Positions 21,063-31,364 of a stretch of DNA of 64,000 nt are shown here, piece by piece. The stretch is from Cylindrotheca closterium (lineage: Eukaryota; Bacillariophyta; Bacillariophyceae; Bacillariales; Bacillariaceae). Every line of letters begins with the position of its first letter. The first letter of the stretch is position 1. Where the stretch lies: assembly GCA_933822405.4 (NCBI GenBank), contig CAKOGP040002524.1:1-64000 (forward strand), read 5' to 3'. The notes beneath the pieces were generated by a model. The model searched no databases. It was given only the letters and a program-made list of their open reading frames with translations, and was not told where the DNA came from. A program made the position numbers and the translations under genes.

Positions 21063-23237
21063 CCATGTTGCGAGCATCGTGTCCCGCATAATCGCCGCCT
21101 GCCATGTTGCGAGCGTCGTGTCCCGCATCATCGCCGGGATCGCCTCCTTCAAATCATTTACATCTTTCTTTACTTCCATTATATCTTCTCCGTTTCGCCG
21201 AACGCCCTGCCCCAGGCTGTTGAAATGCTCAATGACGCCGGGAAGCACAGCGTCAACGGTGGCAGTTCGCACCTCAACAGCATGCGACAATTCCAGTCGC
21301 ATTTTCGCTGTGTATTCCTGAGAAAAGGGGTCGTGTTAGAAGACAAGGAAAAGCAACAAGCAACAATCAAACAGTACAGTACAGTGGAACTTACCAGGAA
21401 TAACTGATTGCGGAAGAGCTCCGGAAAGGCCTGGAAAAACATGTGGCCATCGCACCTTTCCGGATGCAGGACCTTCATTGCCGCCGCGTCCTGCAGGATG
21501 ATTGTTCTGAGCCGCAAGAGCATTTCTAAGAAACCCCTGGCGGTTCCTAAATAGTATCCACCCATGCGACTGCCCTTGCTCTTGCAAGCCGCCTCAACTT
21601 TTTCCAATGCACGATCCGCGAAGGGGAAAATTTTCTTCTCAAGTTCTTCAGGTGGAACAACCAACGCTCGCGGATTGTAGTACCGCCCCTCGCTGGTTGT
21701 AAACCCGGCAGCGGCTCTCATTGCCTTGAGTGGCAGATGGGTGCTGTAGCACTGGTCGCGGATGTTGACCGCCCAGTTGCCCAACATTCGAATAAATTCT
21801 TCGTCAATCTCTAGGTACTGAAGATTCATGTTTCCAAACAGCCTTCCAAGGTGCTGTAAATGTGTGGATGGAATGCCCAGCTTACCTAGAATCTCCCTCA
21901 TTGAATCGCTGAAGTTCTTTGGCTTGATGGGCCTTTTCCGCCCTTCCTCGGCAGTTTCGGCTCCATTGTGTGTTCCGAATGATACCAACAGCTTGATATC
22001 ATACCACGCACTGTTGTCGGTGAAGTCTGGGCAACGATCTTCCTCGAACTCGCCAGAAAGTTTGAAGCGAGACAACAAGTAAAATCCGAGAGCTCCGATC
22101 GGGCATAATAGTACGTTCTTGTGACGCATAGACCGTCCGTAGAACACCTTGCCCCTATTTGTTTTGCCATCACACATTTGCATGATTAAGCAATCCCAAT
22201 CTTGAGACTCTTTAGCTTCGTTCCGACCCTTAATTAGAAAGCAATCAGATAATTCCGCAGAATGTAGACTTTCCATACGAAGAACACCACTCAAGGTAAA
22301 TAAAAACATTAAGCGATGTCTTTGTCATAAATAAACATTAGAGCCATATATAAAATCTCAGACAATTAAGGAACAAACAATTTTCGTACCTAATTGAACC
22401 AAATGCGTTTCGAAGAGTGGATTTGGTGAAACCCTCCCTCCACATCTCCTCCTCGATGAGCTTGTCTTTCCCTTTCCCCTTCAACAGGGTATGGTCAGGG
22501 TTCATCTTCTCCTTGTGGTGCACTTTTTTCATTACCCCCTTGCGCCTTTTCACTAGCAGTTCTAAATCCTTGCACCAGGGAGTCCATATTTCCTGGTTCC
22601 AATCCAATCCAGTGGTTTTGTTTCTCAAGTTTTTTTCGTGGAGTTTTTTTATCGCACATTTGTACTGATTGAAACAGTCGTACCCTGGCGACGAACCCTC
22701 GCCCTCTGGTAAGTCACCGAAACATAAATGCGGTGGCACATGGTTTGTGTCCGTGTCCGGTGATCCTCGCGTTGCGCTCCAAATTCGGTTGTATTCCTCA
22801 AGATTGAAGTAACCACTGGTGCCTTTTTTCTTTCCACGTGGTCTCACTTGGCGATGAACAACATAATAAAAAAATTTATACACTTTTTCAAAGGTGACAT
22901 GACATGGGACGGGATCGTCACCGTAGACTACCCTGCAAAACTCCAAAAATTCAGCCTCTTTGGGCTCGTAGGCTGCTTTCGTATTGGGTTTTGCAATGGC
23001 ATCGAGCACGTTTCCAACCCATTGCTGATGTTGTTGCAGTTGCGACTGGGCTTCAACATGCCTCGCACCATCCGCCAGCGCCTGGCCTGGCGAGCGATTA
23101 TACGGCTGTTGCTGAACAATTTCAGTACGACCCACACCAAATTGAGGAACAACCATAGTAACTACGGCAACTACAATTTTATGATTTCCAATCGCCGCAT
23201 TGGTGCACCGTATCATAGGCCATTTGCCTTCCCCCAA
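20991..23237 (-). CDS. Crypton/Ndc10-like tyrosine recombinase, three exons
   Basis: Exons 23237-22390, 22289-21395 and 21317-20991 (introns of 100 and 77 nt, GT-AG, frame kept at a split AGT codon and at a codon boundary) give 689 residues. The N-terminal half holds a core-binding-like region: AIAKPNTKAAYEPKEAEFLE, FYYVVHRQVRPRGKKKG and a basic stretch LLVKRRKGVMKKVHHKEK. The catalytic half shows the tyrosine-recombinase pattern of Cryptons: Arg in SGVLRMESLHS, His and Arg in LQHLGRLFGN, GNW, and the presumed nucleophile Tyr in CYSTHLPLKAM followed by AAAGF. All look intact. The last exon adds a short coiled coil (EDIMEVKKDVNDLKEAI) and a duplicated peptide, RDTTLATWQAAIMRDTMLATWHD. The start is the first Met; earlier exons cannot be excluded. 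Confidence 0.75.
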
Positions 23238-23507
23238 AATTGGCTCAAACTTGACGATACCAGCACAGTCGCCGTCTTTGAGCAGTTTGATGCAGGACGG
23301 GAGTATCAGAACGGTCTGCCAGTCCTACGGAATGGACGAAATGACGTCAGTGAGCAATTAATAACGGGAGTTATTAATGGCTCGATGCGTCATCGAGCTG
23401 TCAGGGCCATATGTAAAATAACAGTTATTTTCAGCTCGAATTTAGGGCCCCGGCACTAGCGGACTGCAGAAACCTTTAGTCCCAGGTGAAAATAATAATA
23501 TATAATA

Positions 23508-23794
23508 TATAATATATAAAAGTTGTGGGTCACGGGAGAAATGAAATCCACCATATTTTTATACATCACTTCGAGCCAATTCCGGCCATTTTACAGGCAA
23601 TCATCTCTACCAGACCCGAAAGTCCTTGATGGATGGCGGTTGCTAATTTCTCAGCTTCATCTATCTTTGTTACGATACGAGTAAGAGATGGAATCGCGTA
23701 GTGTAATATTCTATAATCAAAGTCACCTTCCGTCTAGTACTCCCTTCAATTCTTTGCTTTTCAACCGGAAGATATGACTTGCTGTTGGATCATG
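23508..23794. repeat. Direct repeat, right copy, of the recombinase element
   Basis: 287 bases matching 20776-21062. Read on the minus strand its first 72 bases would encode the last residues of the recombinase (HDPTASHIFRLKSKEL), without the rest of the gene. Confidence 0.85.
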
Positions 23795-24044
23795 TGGCTC
23801 TCTCAGCATGTAGAAACCAGGAGCCTTAGTGGTAAATATCTATAACCTCGGATTTCCGTCTGATTCAGAATCGATCTTCTAATAGCACTAGTGGCCACCG
23901 TGTAATCCAGGCCATCACGTGATTCGTGCTTCTGTCGTAAGTAAAGATGAACATCCTTGAAAAATGGCAAAACTGTGAAGCAGTGTCAACAAAAAAGAAA
24001 ATCATGATAAAAACCGCTCAAAATTTATCAAAAACTGGAGATGT

Positions 24045-25001
24045 TCACTTTTCCCCGTACTCATCCCTGTTGTCCTCTTTTTGCCGAAAGTGCCATTGCC
24101 TTTCCTGAAGTATAGCTCGCGCCGCCTGTTGGATCCAAGGATTCAGAGATTCGTGAAGCTGTTGCTGAGTCTGTAACACTGCTCGTTGCAGTGGTACTTG
24201 GTTGCCACTTGTACCAAATGGCAATAATGCCGTGTCATCCCGGTGCATCTGTGAAGGGTTCAGTTTGTATTGTCTTGCTTGGTTTCTCGATAACTGCAGG
24301 CGTTGGAGCACTCCTGTCCTCTCGACCTCTAGCTGATCTAGCTTCGTTTGAAGATACAAACCCTTTTCCTGCAACGAAGAAAAGCCAGACAACCGCCTCA
24401 TCAGATTATCCCAGTACTCATCCATTATCATGGCGGGCAAAGAAGTGTTGTCCACCGACGAGTCAGTTTCAGACTCTGATATCGGTGGCATCAGGTAAAA
24501 GTTGGGCGGTGAGTCTGGCGTTGCGTGTCTTCGTTCGGTGAGCTCTTTCTTTGATGGTCGTTTCATCTTCAAGGACAGATCCGGAGAGTCGCGGAGAAAA
24601 AGTTCATGGTAGAAGCTGTTGAAGTCGGGACCAGAAAGGATTCTGTGGAATCCCCATCCATAGACTTGGCGATAGAAAGATGAATACTTGTTATGTTGAA
24701 AGAACATCGGTAGTACTTCAGATTCGAGTCTATCTTGTTGCTGGATTCGCCAAGCTCGTCCATGAGGAAGCCAACAAATGATGTCATTGAATTCAGGAGT
24801 GCTCAGAATTTGATGAAGTTTGAAAGGGAAATTGTGGGCTGTTGAGCTTGACGATTCAGGTTTATCTTGTAGAGAGGCTGGACCTGGACTCCCGTTGCCC
24901 GATGAATCATTCTGCATTCTGGTCAATAGTGATTTGTGAGGATAGTGAGGATGAAGAGATGCATCGCGGATACTAGGAATGACTCTTTCCATGTTCGACA
25001 T
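24045..25001 (-). CDS. HSF-type DNA-binding protein, copy 4 (chimeric)
   Basis: Intronless, up to 318 residues. The central part (HSF domain, linker, start of the coiled coil) is nearly identical in DNA to copy 2 (24319-24890 against 15241-15812), whereas the N-terminus and the tail differ. The tail reads NPWIQQAARAILQERQWHFR, unlike the tail of copy 2. The upstream Met (MSNMERVIPS) gives the longest product; the Met at 24917 (MQNDSSGNGSPGPAS) aligns better with the starts of the other copies (TDPSGNKSPGPAS) and may be the true start, giving 290 residues. The mosaic pattern suggests gene conversion or recombination between the two genes. Confidence 0.85.
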   Translation of the reverse strand: MSNMERVIPSIRDASLHPHYPHKSLLTRMQNDSSGNGSPGPASLQDKPESSSSTAHNFPFKLHQILSTPEFNDIICWLPHGRAWRIQQQDRLESEVLPMFFQHNKYSSFYRQVYGWGFHRILSGPDFNSFYHELFLRDSPDLSLKMKRPSKKELTERRHATPDSPPNFYLMPPISESETDSSVDNTSLPAMIMDEYWDNLMRRLSGFSSLQEKGLYLQTKLDQLEVERTGVLQRLQLSRNQARQYKLNPSQMHRDDTALLPFGTSGNQVPLQRAVLQTQQQLHESLNPWIQQAARAILQERQWHFRQKEDNRDEYGEK

Positions 25002-25428
25002 CGGTACCGGAAACAGAATGTAACATCAATCTGAAATCGTGGTAGTCTGGTTATTATTTGCAGAAATAGCTTTTTATCACACCATGGGAAAGTTTACCCG
25101 AAGAAGAATCGCCTTCCGTTCTCTGCATTAAGTCTATATATAGAGCTGACGTTTTATTTTCGGAATGCTATAGGTTTTCAAAGCCGCTTTTAACTTCCGT
25201 GATGTAGACGACAAAATAGTAGTGAACATTGTGTCCTTGTGGCCGTAATTCCAAATAGAGAAGTGGTTTTATGTTCCCGCATGGGTCTACTTTGAACTTG
25301 TACGACTGCAACGCGTATGAAGCCCGGGTAAATGGTTTCCCCGCAAGAACAAAGGAACTTCGTGATTTTGAGCTACTGTATGATTGAGAAGAAAAGAGAA
25401 TTGGGTTCGTATGATACCGGGGTGTTAG

Positions 25429-25909
25429 TAGGGGTTGTCAATGAACCCAACCCAACTATTTTTGGTTTATTTTTATTGACCAATAGAAGGGCAGTATTTT
25501 TCCCGATATTTGACCACCCCCTTTGAAGCCACGAACCAACTATTTTTTGGGAAAAGCCGGTAGTTTAGGGAGACGTACGATATCTCGTAGATATATTTGC
25601 CTACTTATTTTTCGTCGAAAAATAGCATGACCCAACTATTCTTTGTTTAAGTTTGGGCTACGTTTACTCAAAATTGAACTGTTCCACACGATAAATCTAA
25701 AACATTGGACAAGAATTGTAAATCTTTTATCCCGCGAATCAATTATCTCCGGGTCATTGAAGACCCAACTATAATATAGTTGGGTCTCTTTTCGGCACAA
25801 CTATTTTTTTTTTTCTGACCCAAACCAACTATTTTTTTTTTTGGCTCGACCAATCACAGCTGCCCAAAAAAAAGAAAAAGAGTTGGGTTGGGTTCATTGA
25901 CAACCCCTA
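25429..25909. mobile_element. MITE, 477 bp, with TA target duplication
   Basis: Bases 25431-25457 (GGGGTTGTCAATGAAC...) and 25881-25907 are perfect 27-bp terminal inverted repeats. They are flanked on both sides by TA (25429-25430 and 25908-25909), as expected for a Tc1/mariner-type insertion. The interior has no coding capacity and is full of CCAACTATTTTT words. It contains a second perfect palindrome at 25761-25787 (AGACCCAACTATA, A, then its complement). It is therefore a non-autonomous element. No transposase source is present in the window. Confidence 0.8.
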
Positions 25910-26223
25910 GTGCACGGATGGGTTAGTGACATTGGAACTTGTGCATTAGCAGCTATTGTAGATACTCGTACTGTTTTCTGTGGGAGATCTTTGCATCCTG
26001 CACATATTCGCTCATACAAAATACAGTATGATATTGGATTTTTAGTTTCCTCTCTTCAATGTTCATGGGAATGTTTGCACCGCAGAGTGCAAGAAAGTCA
26101 AGAAAGAAAAATATCAAGAAAAAATATACTATTTTGCGCCATACACGAAATCAAAATGCATCTATTGTGTTCTTCCCCTTCCCAAGAAAATTATTTGCCA
26201 CGCTATTTGCTACAAGGACCGCC

Positions 26224-26985
26224 TTATCGCCCATCAGCAGCACGACATGTCAGTAGCTGAGAGCGCAGAGAAAGTTTCATCAATTCATCTGCTCGCATCT
26301 GAAGAGCAAAAGATGAAGCGTCGTATGATAATGGTGCTGGTCTGCGATCATTCCTATTTAGGAGCTCCAATGATTGAAGTATCGACGTTCGCTGTTCCTC
26401 TAATGCCTCCAGTTCAGAGCTCAATAGAGTACCCTTTTCCTCCGAAGTGCACAACAATAGCCGACTGACAAGATTGCTCATATAGTTACGAGGTGGTGCC
26501 TCGGAAGAAGGAGGAAGTGCAGCAGCAGCAGCCTTTTCGATATTTTTCTCATCTTTACTAGGCTGCTGTACAGCAGGTGGGAGGCAAAAGTTAGGAGTAG
26601 AGTCAAAGTCCGCATTTTTTCGATCTGCAAGCTCCTGAATCGTTGGTCTTCTCATTCTTCGGCAAGATTCTGGTGAATCACGCACGAACGACTCATGGTA
26701 GTAGCTGCTAAAGTCAGGTCCAGATTGGATACGACGAAAGCCCCAGCCATTAACTTGACGGATAAAGGAGGCATACCGCCCATGTCGGAAGAAGACTGGA
26801 AGCACTTCCTTTTCGAAGCGTGATTGCTGCAAGACTCTCCATGAGCGGCCATGAGGCTGCCAACAGATGATATCATTGAATTCGGGTGTATTGAGAATTC
26901 GATAAAGCTTGGCAGGAAACTTGAGTGGGGCTTTTGGCATGACAATGTCTGTTGTTTGGGTCTTCATTGATGGAGCGCTGCACAT
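26224..26985 (-). CDS. HSF-type DNA-binding protein, copy 5 (divergent)
   Basis: Intronless, 253 residues. The HSF domain (about 19-115) reads KFPAKLYRILNTPEFNDII, WQPHGRSWRVLQQSRFE, VFFRHGRYASFIRQVNGW and GFRRI; the FIRQVNGWGFRR helix is the closest of the five to the family consensus. Conserved linker landmarks remain (TPNFCLPP). The coiled coil is TSEEKGTLLSSELEALEEQ. The DPW-type tail of copies 1-4 is absent. It is well separated in sequence from the others, so it may be an older member of the cluster. The start was taken at MCSAPSMKTQTTD; MKTQTTD is an alternative. Confidence 0.88.
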   Translation of the reverse strand: MCSAPSMKTQTTDIVMPKAPLKFPAKLYRILNTPEFNDIICWQPHGRSWRVLQQSRFEKEVLPVFFRHGRYASFIRQVNGWGFRRIQSGPDFSSYYHESFVRDSPESCRRMRRPTIQELADRKNADFDSTPNFCLPPAVQQPSKDEKNIEKAAAAALPPSSEAPPRNYMSNLVSRLLLCTSEEKGTLLSSELEALEEQRTSILQSLELLNRNDRRPAPLSYDASSFALQMRADELMKLSLRSQLLTCRAADGR

Positions 26986-28122
26986 TATATATAGGGGGTC
27001 TGGTATATTTTAAAAGAGAAATTGTGCAAAACAAAGACAGCCGCAGTTGTTTGACCAAGATTATACGATACCTGCCGTTGTTTTGTGAGAAAACGAGAAG
27101 AATTTCAGCAACAATCCGGGAACGGCTTCTTCGGTCTATCTGAATTGGCGTTTTGATATAAAACAAACACCCAAACTTTAAGTTCGCTCATTTAACACTG
27201 CTTTTTTTCTCACAAGATCTCGCACAATATATATCGAACTTATAGAAAACGGCTAATATAATACGCCACGTTTAGTCGCCACGTTTTGGAAAAAGCACCA
27301 CGCATATATGAAATGTTTTTTAATCACATCGGACACGTACGTATCAAGTACCATACGATATATATTTATATATCTTGCACAATCGAATGCTTCACTATCA
27401 CAGAAAACGGCCAATTAGCCACGTTGGGTACATCGAAATTGGAAAAAGAAACACCGGTACAGCAAACGGCATTCCCCAGGAAACGAACCTCAAACATAAG
27501 AAGGATTTGGTAATACGTCATATATTACACTTCAACCTCAGACCCACTGAAAAAAACAGAAGAACGGACAAAGAAGGATCGTGGAAGGGTCGTCTTCGAC
27601 GATCTTTTTCTTCGAACCACCCGAATTGCTGAACGTCTACCGCATCATGACAAAAGTTTAAAAAGGTGACGGAATTGAAGCCAGCCAAATCGGGTACCTG
27701 GCATGTAAAGCGTATGATTTCCTAGTAGCCCAACTCGTCGGAATTTGCGTCATCACGAATGAGACCTATTTTATTGTAATACGACTCTCCCCGGATCCCA
27801 GCGGGGAGACCATATCTTACCTTGGTCCATTTGGCCGATAACTCTACCGTATGAATCACAATGAACAAAAGAAGGCCCTTTCCTTTCGTCGTCTGGCCGT
27901 CTGCTCTCTATCTTTCCGTCCTTACGCCCTCCGATCAGGCATTTTTGTTCCATACCTCTCAACGTGTAATATTACACCAGTATTAATACCGGTATCATCA
28001 CAGAGTATTGCATCGCAAATACACAGCAATTAAACGCAGACAGGTACTGTAGCTCATCATCTGCAGGTTTCAACATAGCATTTCATTACAGCAATAACAG
28101 CAGCAAGATAACAGACCCAACT
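26986..28122. other. Intergenic region upstream of GluRS and HSF copy 5
   Basis: Divergent spacer of about 1.1 kb. It has a strong short hairpin at about 27786-27807 (CTCCCCG, 8-base loop, CGGGGAG), one TACCGGTA (27987), and short AT-repeat stretches near 27225 and 27358. No tRNA fold or coding sequence was recognised. It presumably holds both promoters. Confidence 0.45.
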
Positions 28123-30937
28123 ATGGTAGATCTAAACAGCCTCAAGGACGAGATTTCGTCCATTGGCAATAAAATCAAGGAATTGAAGAACATGGCGGTC
28201 AAAGAGTTGACCGTCACGGATGAGATTGGCAAGAATGTTCAGGATTTGCTCGCCAAGAAGCAATTGTACGCCGAACACAACAATGGGATTGGCATTGACG
28301 GAAAGCCATTTGCCAAGAATATGACCAAGGCCGAAAAGAAGAAGCAAGCACAGGCGCAGAAACAACAGCAGCCTAATCAGCAGCAGCAAAATCAGGAACA
28401 AAGTCAGGTATGTAACTGTAATACATTGTGCGTTATTATATGTATTCAAGTTATCTCACTCCATCGCTCCCCCCACTCCTTTCTTTTGCTTCCTTCATTA
28501 GGCACCCAAGGCTGAGAATGCCTCCAAAAAGGCTGCCAAGAAGGCCGAGAAAGCGGCAAAGAAGGCTGCCTACAAGGCCGGTGGCGGCGCTCCTGCAGCT
28601 GGTAGTGGTGGCGGCGGTGGCGCTCCTCCTCCGCAACAGCAGCAGCAAGGAAAGAAACAGCAACCACCACCCCAATTGGCCCAAAAGAAGGCTGTTCCTC
28701 CACCCACCATGAAGCGTGGTGGTGGATTCCAAGTCAAGCCACTCCAGATGGTGATTAATCCTAATGCTCCCATTGAGGATCGACCGGTGGTTGCCTTGGC
28801 CATGGCTGTCTTGACCAATACCGACATTGATTTGGAATTGACTAGTGATCACCGAATTGCCCAAGCCACACTCGGTGGTGAAGCTGAAGCTGGTGACGAA
28901 ACTCCTCAAATCGTTGGAGACTTGAGCATGGCCCGATACCTCGTCGCACGAAGTGACAAGAACGAATTTGCAAGCGTCTCCAATTCGCAACAAGCACTCC
29001 AAAATGCTTGGATCGATTACGCTTCGTCGCTCAAGCCTCTATCCAAAGAACAAGCTCTCAAGGGAATTGGAATGACCTTGGGACATGCTTTGTTTACCAA
29101 GACTTATTTGGTGGGAGAATCCTTGACCTTTGCCGATGTGGCGCTCTTTGGAGCCATGGCATGGCCTTCTCAATCGAGCGATTTGGCCGCTGTCACGGCT
29201 GCCTTGCAAGCGAACGATTACACAGCAGCCCTCCGTTGGACCACCATGATGGCCAGTCATCCGGCCATTCGAAAGGCGACCCAATTGGCCATGGGCGTAA
29301 ATGGAACCACCGAAGTGGGTGGCGATTTGTTGGAACCACTCGTCTCTGGAATGAATCTATTGGAAGGTGCGGTTCCGGGCAATGTTGTCACTCGGTTCCC
29401 ACCCGAACCTTCTGGTTATTTGCACATTGGACATGCCAAGGCGGTCTTGCTCAATGATTACTATGCTCGTCGTTACAAGGGACGGCTCATTGTGAGATTT
29501 GATGATACCAATCCCTCCAAAGAAAAGGAAGAGTATCAACAATCCATTGTGGAAGATTTGAAGTTGTTGGGAGTCGATCCCGATGTCGTGACTTACACTT
29601 CGGATTACTTCAAGGCCATTTTTGGATACGCCCTGAGTATGATTGAAAATGGCACTGCGTACATGGACGATACTCCTCAAGAGCAAATGAAGCTGGAACG
29701 AGCGGATCGAGTCGAGAGTAAACATCGCAACATGCCACCCGAAGAAGCCAAGGAAAAGTTTTTGATGATGAACTCGGGCAAAGAAGAAGGCGCAGCTTGG
29801 TGTCTTCGTGCCAAGATTGACATGAACTCGGACAATGGAACTTTGAGAGATCCTGTCTTGTTTCGACAAAACTTGGAGCCCCATCATCGCAGTGGAACTA
29901 CTTACAAGGCCTATCCTACCTATGATTTGGCCTGCCCCATTGTGGATTCCTTGGAAGGCGTCACTCATGCCTTGCGTACGACCGAGTACAACGATCGGGA
30001 CGAGCAGTACCAATGGATTCAAACGACTTTGGGTCTAAGACGGGTCCGCATCCATTCCTTTTCCCGTGTCAATTTCATGTACACGGTCTTGTCCAAGCGC
30101 AAATTGGCGTGGTTTGTCGAACAAGGTTTAGTCGAAGGCTGGGGCGATGCTCGATTCCCTACCGTTCGCGGTGTGGTGAGACGAGGTGTCAATTTGGATG
30201 CTCTGAAAACCTTTATCTATTCTCAAGGAGCTAGTAGACGTGTGGTCAATATGGATTGGTCCAAGTTCTGGGCCGAGAACAAGAAGGAAATTGACAAACA
30301 AGCCAAGCGATTCATGGCCATTGATGCCAATACCAACGTGCCACTTAAGGTTACCAACGGCCCAGCCATTGATTCCAACTCATACTTGTCCACAGCCAAT
30401 CATCCCAAGGATCCATCGCTGGGATCTCGTGCTTTGCGCATTGGCCAAGATGTTATTTTGGAGACGGTCGATGTCGAGGGCATTCAAGAGGGCGAAGAGA
30501 TTGTATTGTTGAGATGGGGAGTCGTCAAGATTACCAAGGTGACTCAAGCAAACGGAAATGTTGGCTCGTTGGAGGGAGAATTCATTCCCGATGGAGACTA
30601 CAAGACAGCCAAGCGCAAGTTGTCGTGGATGATCCAAACTGGCAGCAACCCCATTGTCGAATTGACCGAGTTTGATCATTTAGTCACAAAGGACAAGTTG
30701 GAGGAAGAGGATAACTTTGCCGACTATGTCAATCCCACCACCCTTGCTACCACTCAAGTCATGGGAGATGCTGGACTCAAGACATTGCAAGAGCACGAGA
30801 TTATTCAGCTGGAGCGTCGCGGATTCTTCCGTGTCGATCGCCCGTACCGTGATGGAAAGCCTTTGATTTTGTACATGATTCCCGATGGAAAGACCAAGTC
30901 CATGTCCGGAATGACTGGCAAGTTGGCTCACCACTAG
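28123..30937 (+). CDS. Glutamyl-tRNA synthetase, cytosolic eukaryotic type
   Basis: Exons 28123-28407 and 28502-30937 (94-nt intron, CAG/GTATGT ... CATTAG/G, frame kept) give 906 residues. It charges tRNA-Glu in the cytosol. The N-terminus (about 1-60) looks like a WHEP-type tRNA-binding helix pair (LKDEISSIGNKIKELKNMAV), followed by a Gln/Lys/Ala/Gly-rich linker with KKAAKKAEKAAKKAAYKAGG. A GST-C-like domain follows (roughly 190-330: FTKTYLVGESLTFADVALFG). The class I catalytic core begins TRFPPEPSGYLHIGHAKA (HIGH motif near residue 400) and has the KMSKS equivalent VLSKRKL near 624, in the form typical of GluRS (SGYLHIGHAKA rather than NGILHIGHAKA of GlnRS). A beta-barrel anticodon-binding region ends the protein. 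Confidence 0.92.
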
Positions 30938-31364
30938 ATGATGATTTTGGACAGTCATGGAAAGTAGTCGGTAGTCTTTGATTTTAATTTTAAAATACAA
31001 CCATGTCGCACAACTATTGCACTACGAGTATGATTATATGTCTCTAACGTAGTATTCATGTCTCATGTCGATCCTGCAGTAATATACTATATAGCGGTAC
31101 ATGATAGCACCGTCTGAAAGCCATCAGATGATGTGTTTGGGGACTATAACAGCTTCGATTTTGGGGCACCATTTATAGCGCCTTCTCATAATCATCGTTT
31201 GAGGCGTATCCACTACCACTATACAGTACCTACATACCATACTCCCGACCTGCACACACAACAATATCATCATCAGAATATCATCGCATCTAACATTATT
31301 CCTAGTCTCACACTCAAGAATCAAAACCATCGTGTGTTTGCGGCCGAAAGAAATTGATTGAAAC
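30938..31364. other. Intergenic spacer
   Basis: Between GluRS and the ankyrin gene, both on the plus strand. It contains GluRS 3' sequence and the ankyrin promoter; no gene or notable repeat was seen. Confidence 0.45.

Larger units (their letters stand above)
20776..23794 (-). mobile_element. Crypton-like tyrosine recombinase element with long direct repeats
   Basis: A single spliced recombinase gene on the minus strand is bracketed by two 287-bp direct repeats (20776-21062 and 23508-23794) that differ at one base as far as I can see. The left copy includes the last 72 bases of the recombinase gene plus its 3' flank; the right copy therefore carries a detached gene tail. No terminal inverted repeats were noticed. 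Crypton elements are known as single-gene tyrosine-recombinase transposons without long terminal repeats, so the direct repeats may mean integration of a circular form into a resident copy, or a tandem pair reduced to one and a bit. The element sits between HSF copies 3 and 4. Confidence 0.7.

Noticed and set aside
27777..27787. TAATACGACTC, resembling the start of a T7 promoter
   Set aside because: Only 11 bases match and the ACTATAGGG part is missing; a chance match, not vector sequence.
27786..27807. CTCCCCG/CGGGGAG hairpin considered as an RNA gene
   Set aside because: A lone 7-bp stem with an 8-base loop has no tRNA, snRNA or snoRNA features.
28446..29002. Minus-strand open frames over the GluRS gene
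   Set aside because: Shadows of the Ala/Lys/Gly-rich coding sequence on the other strand.
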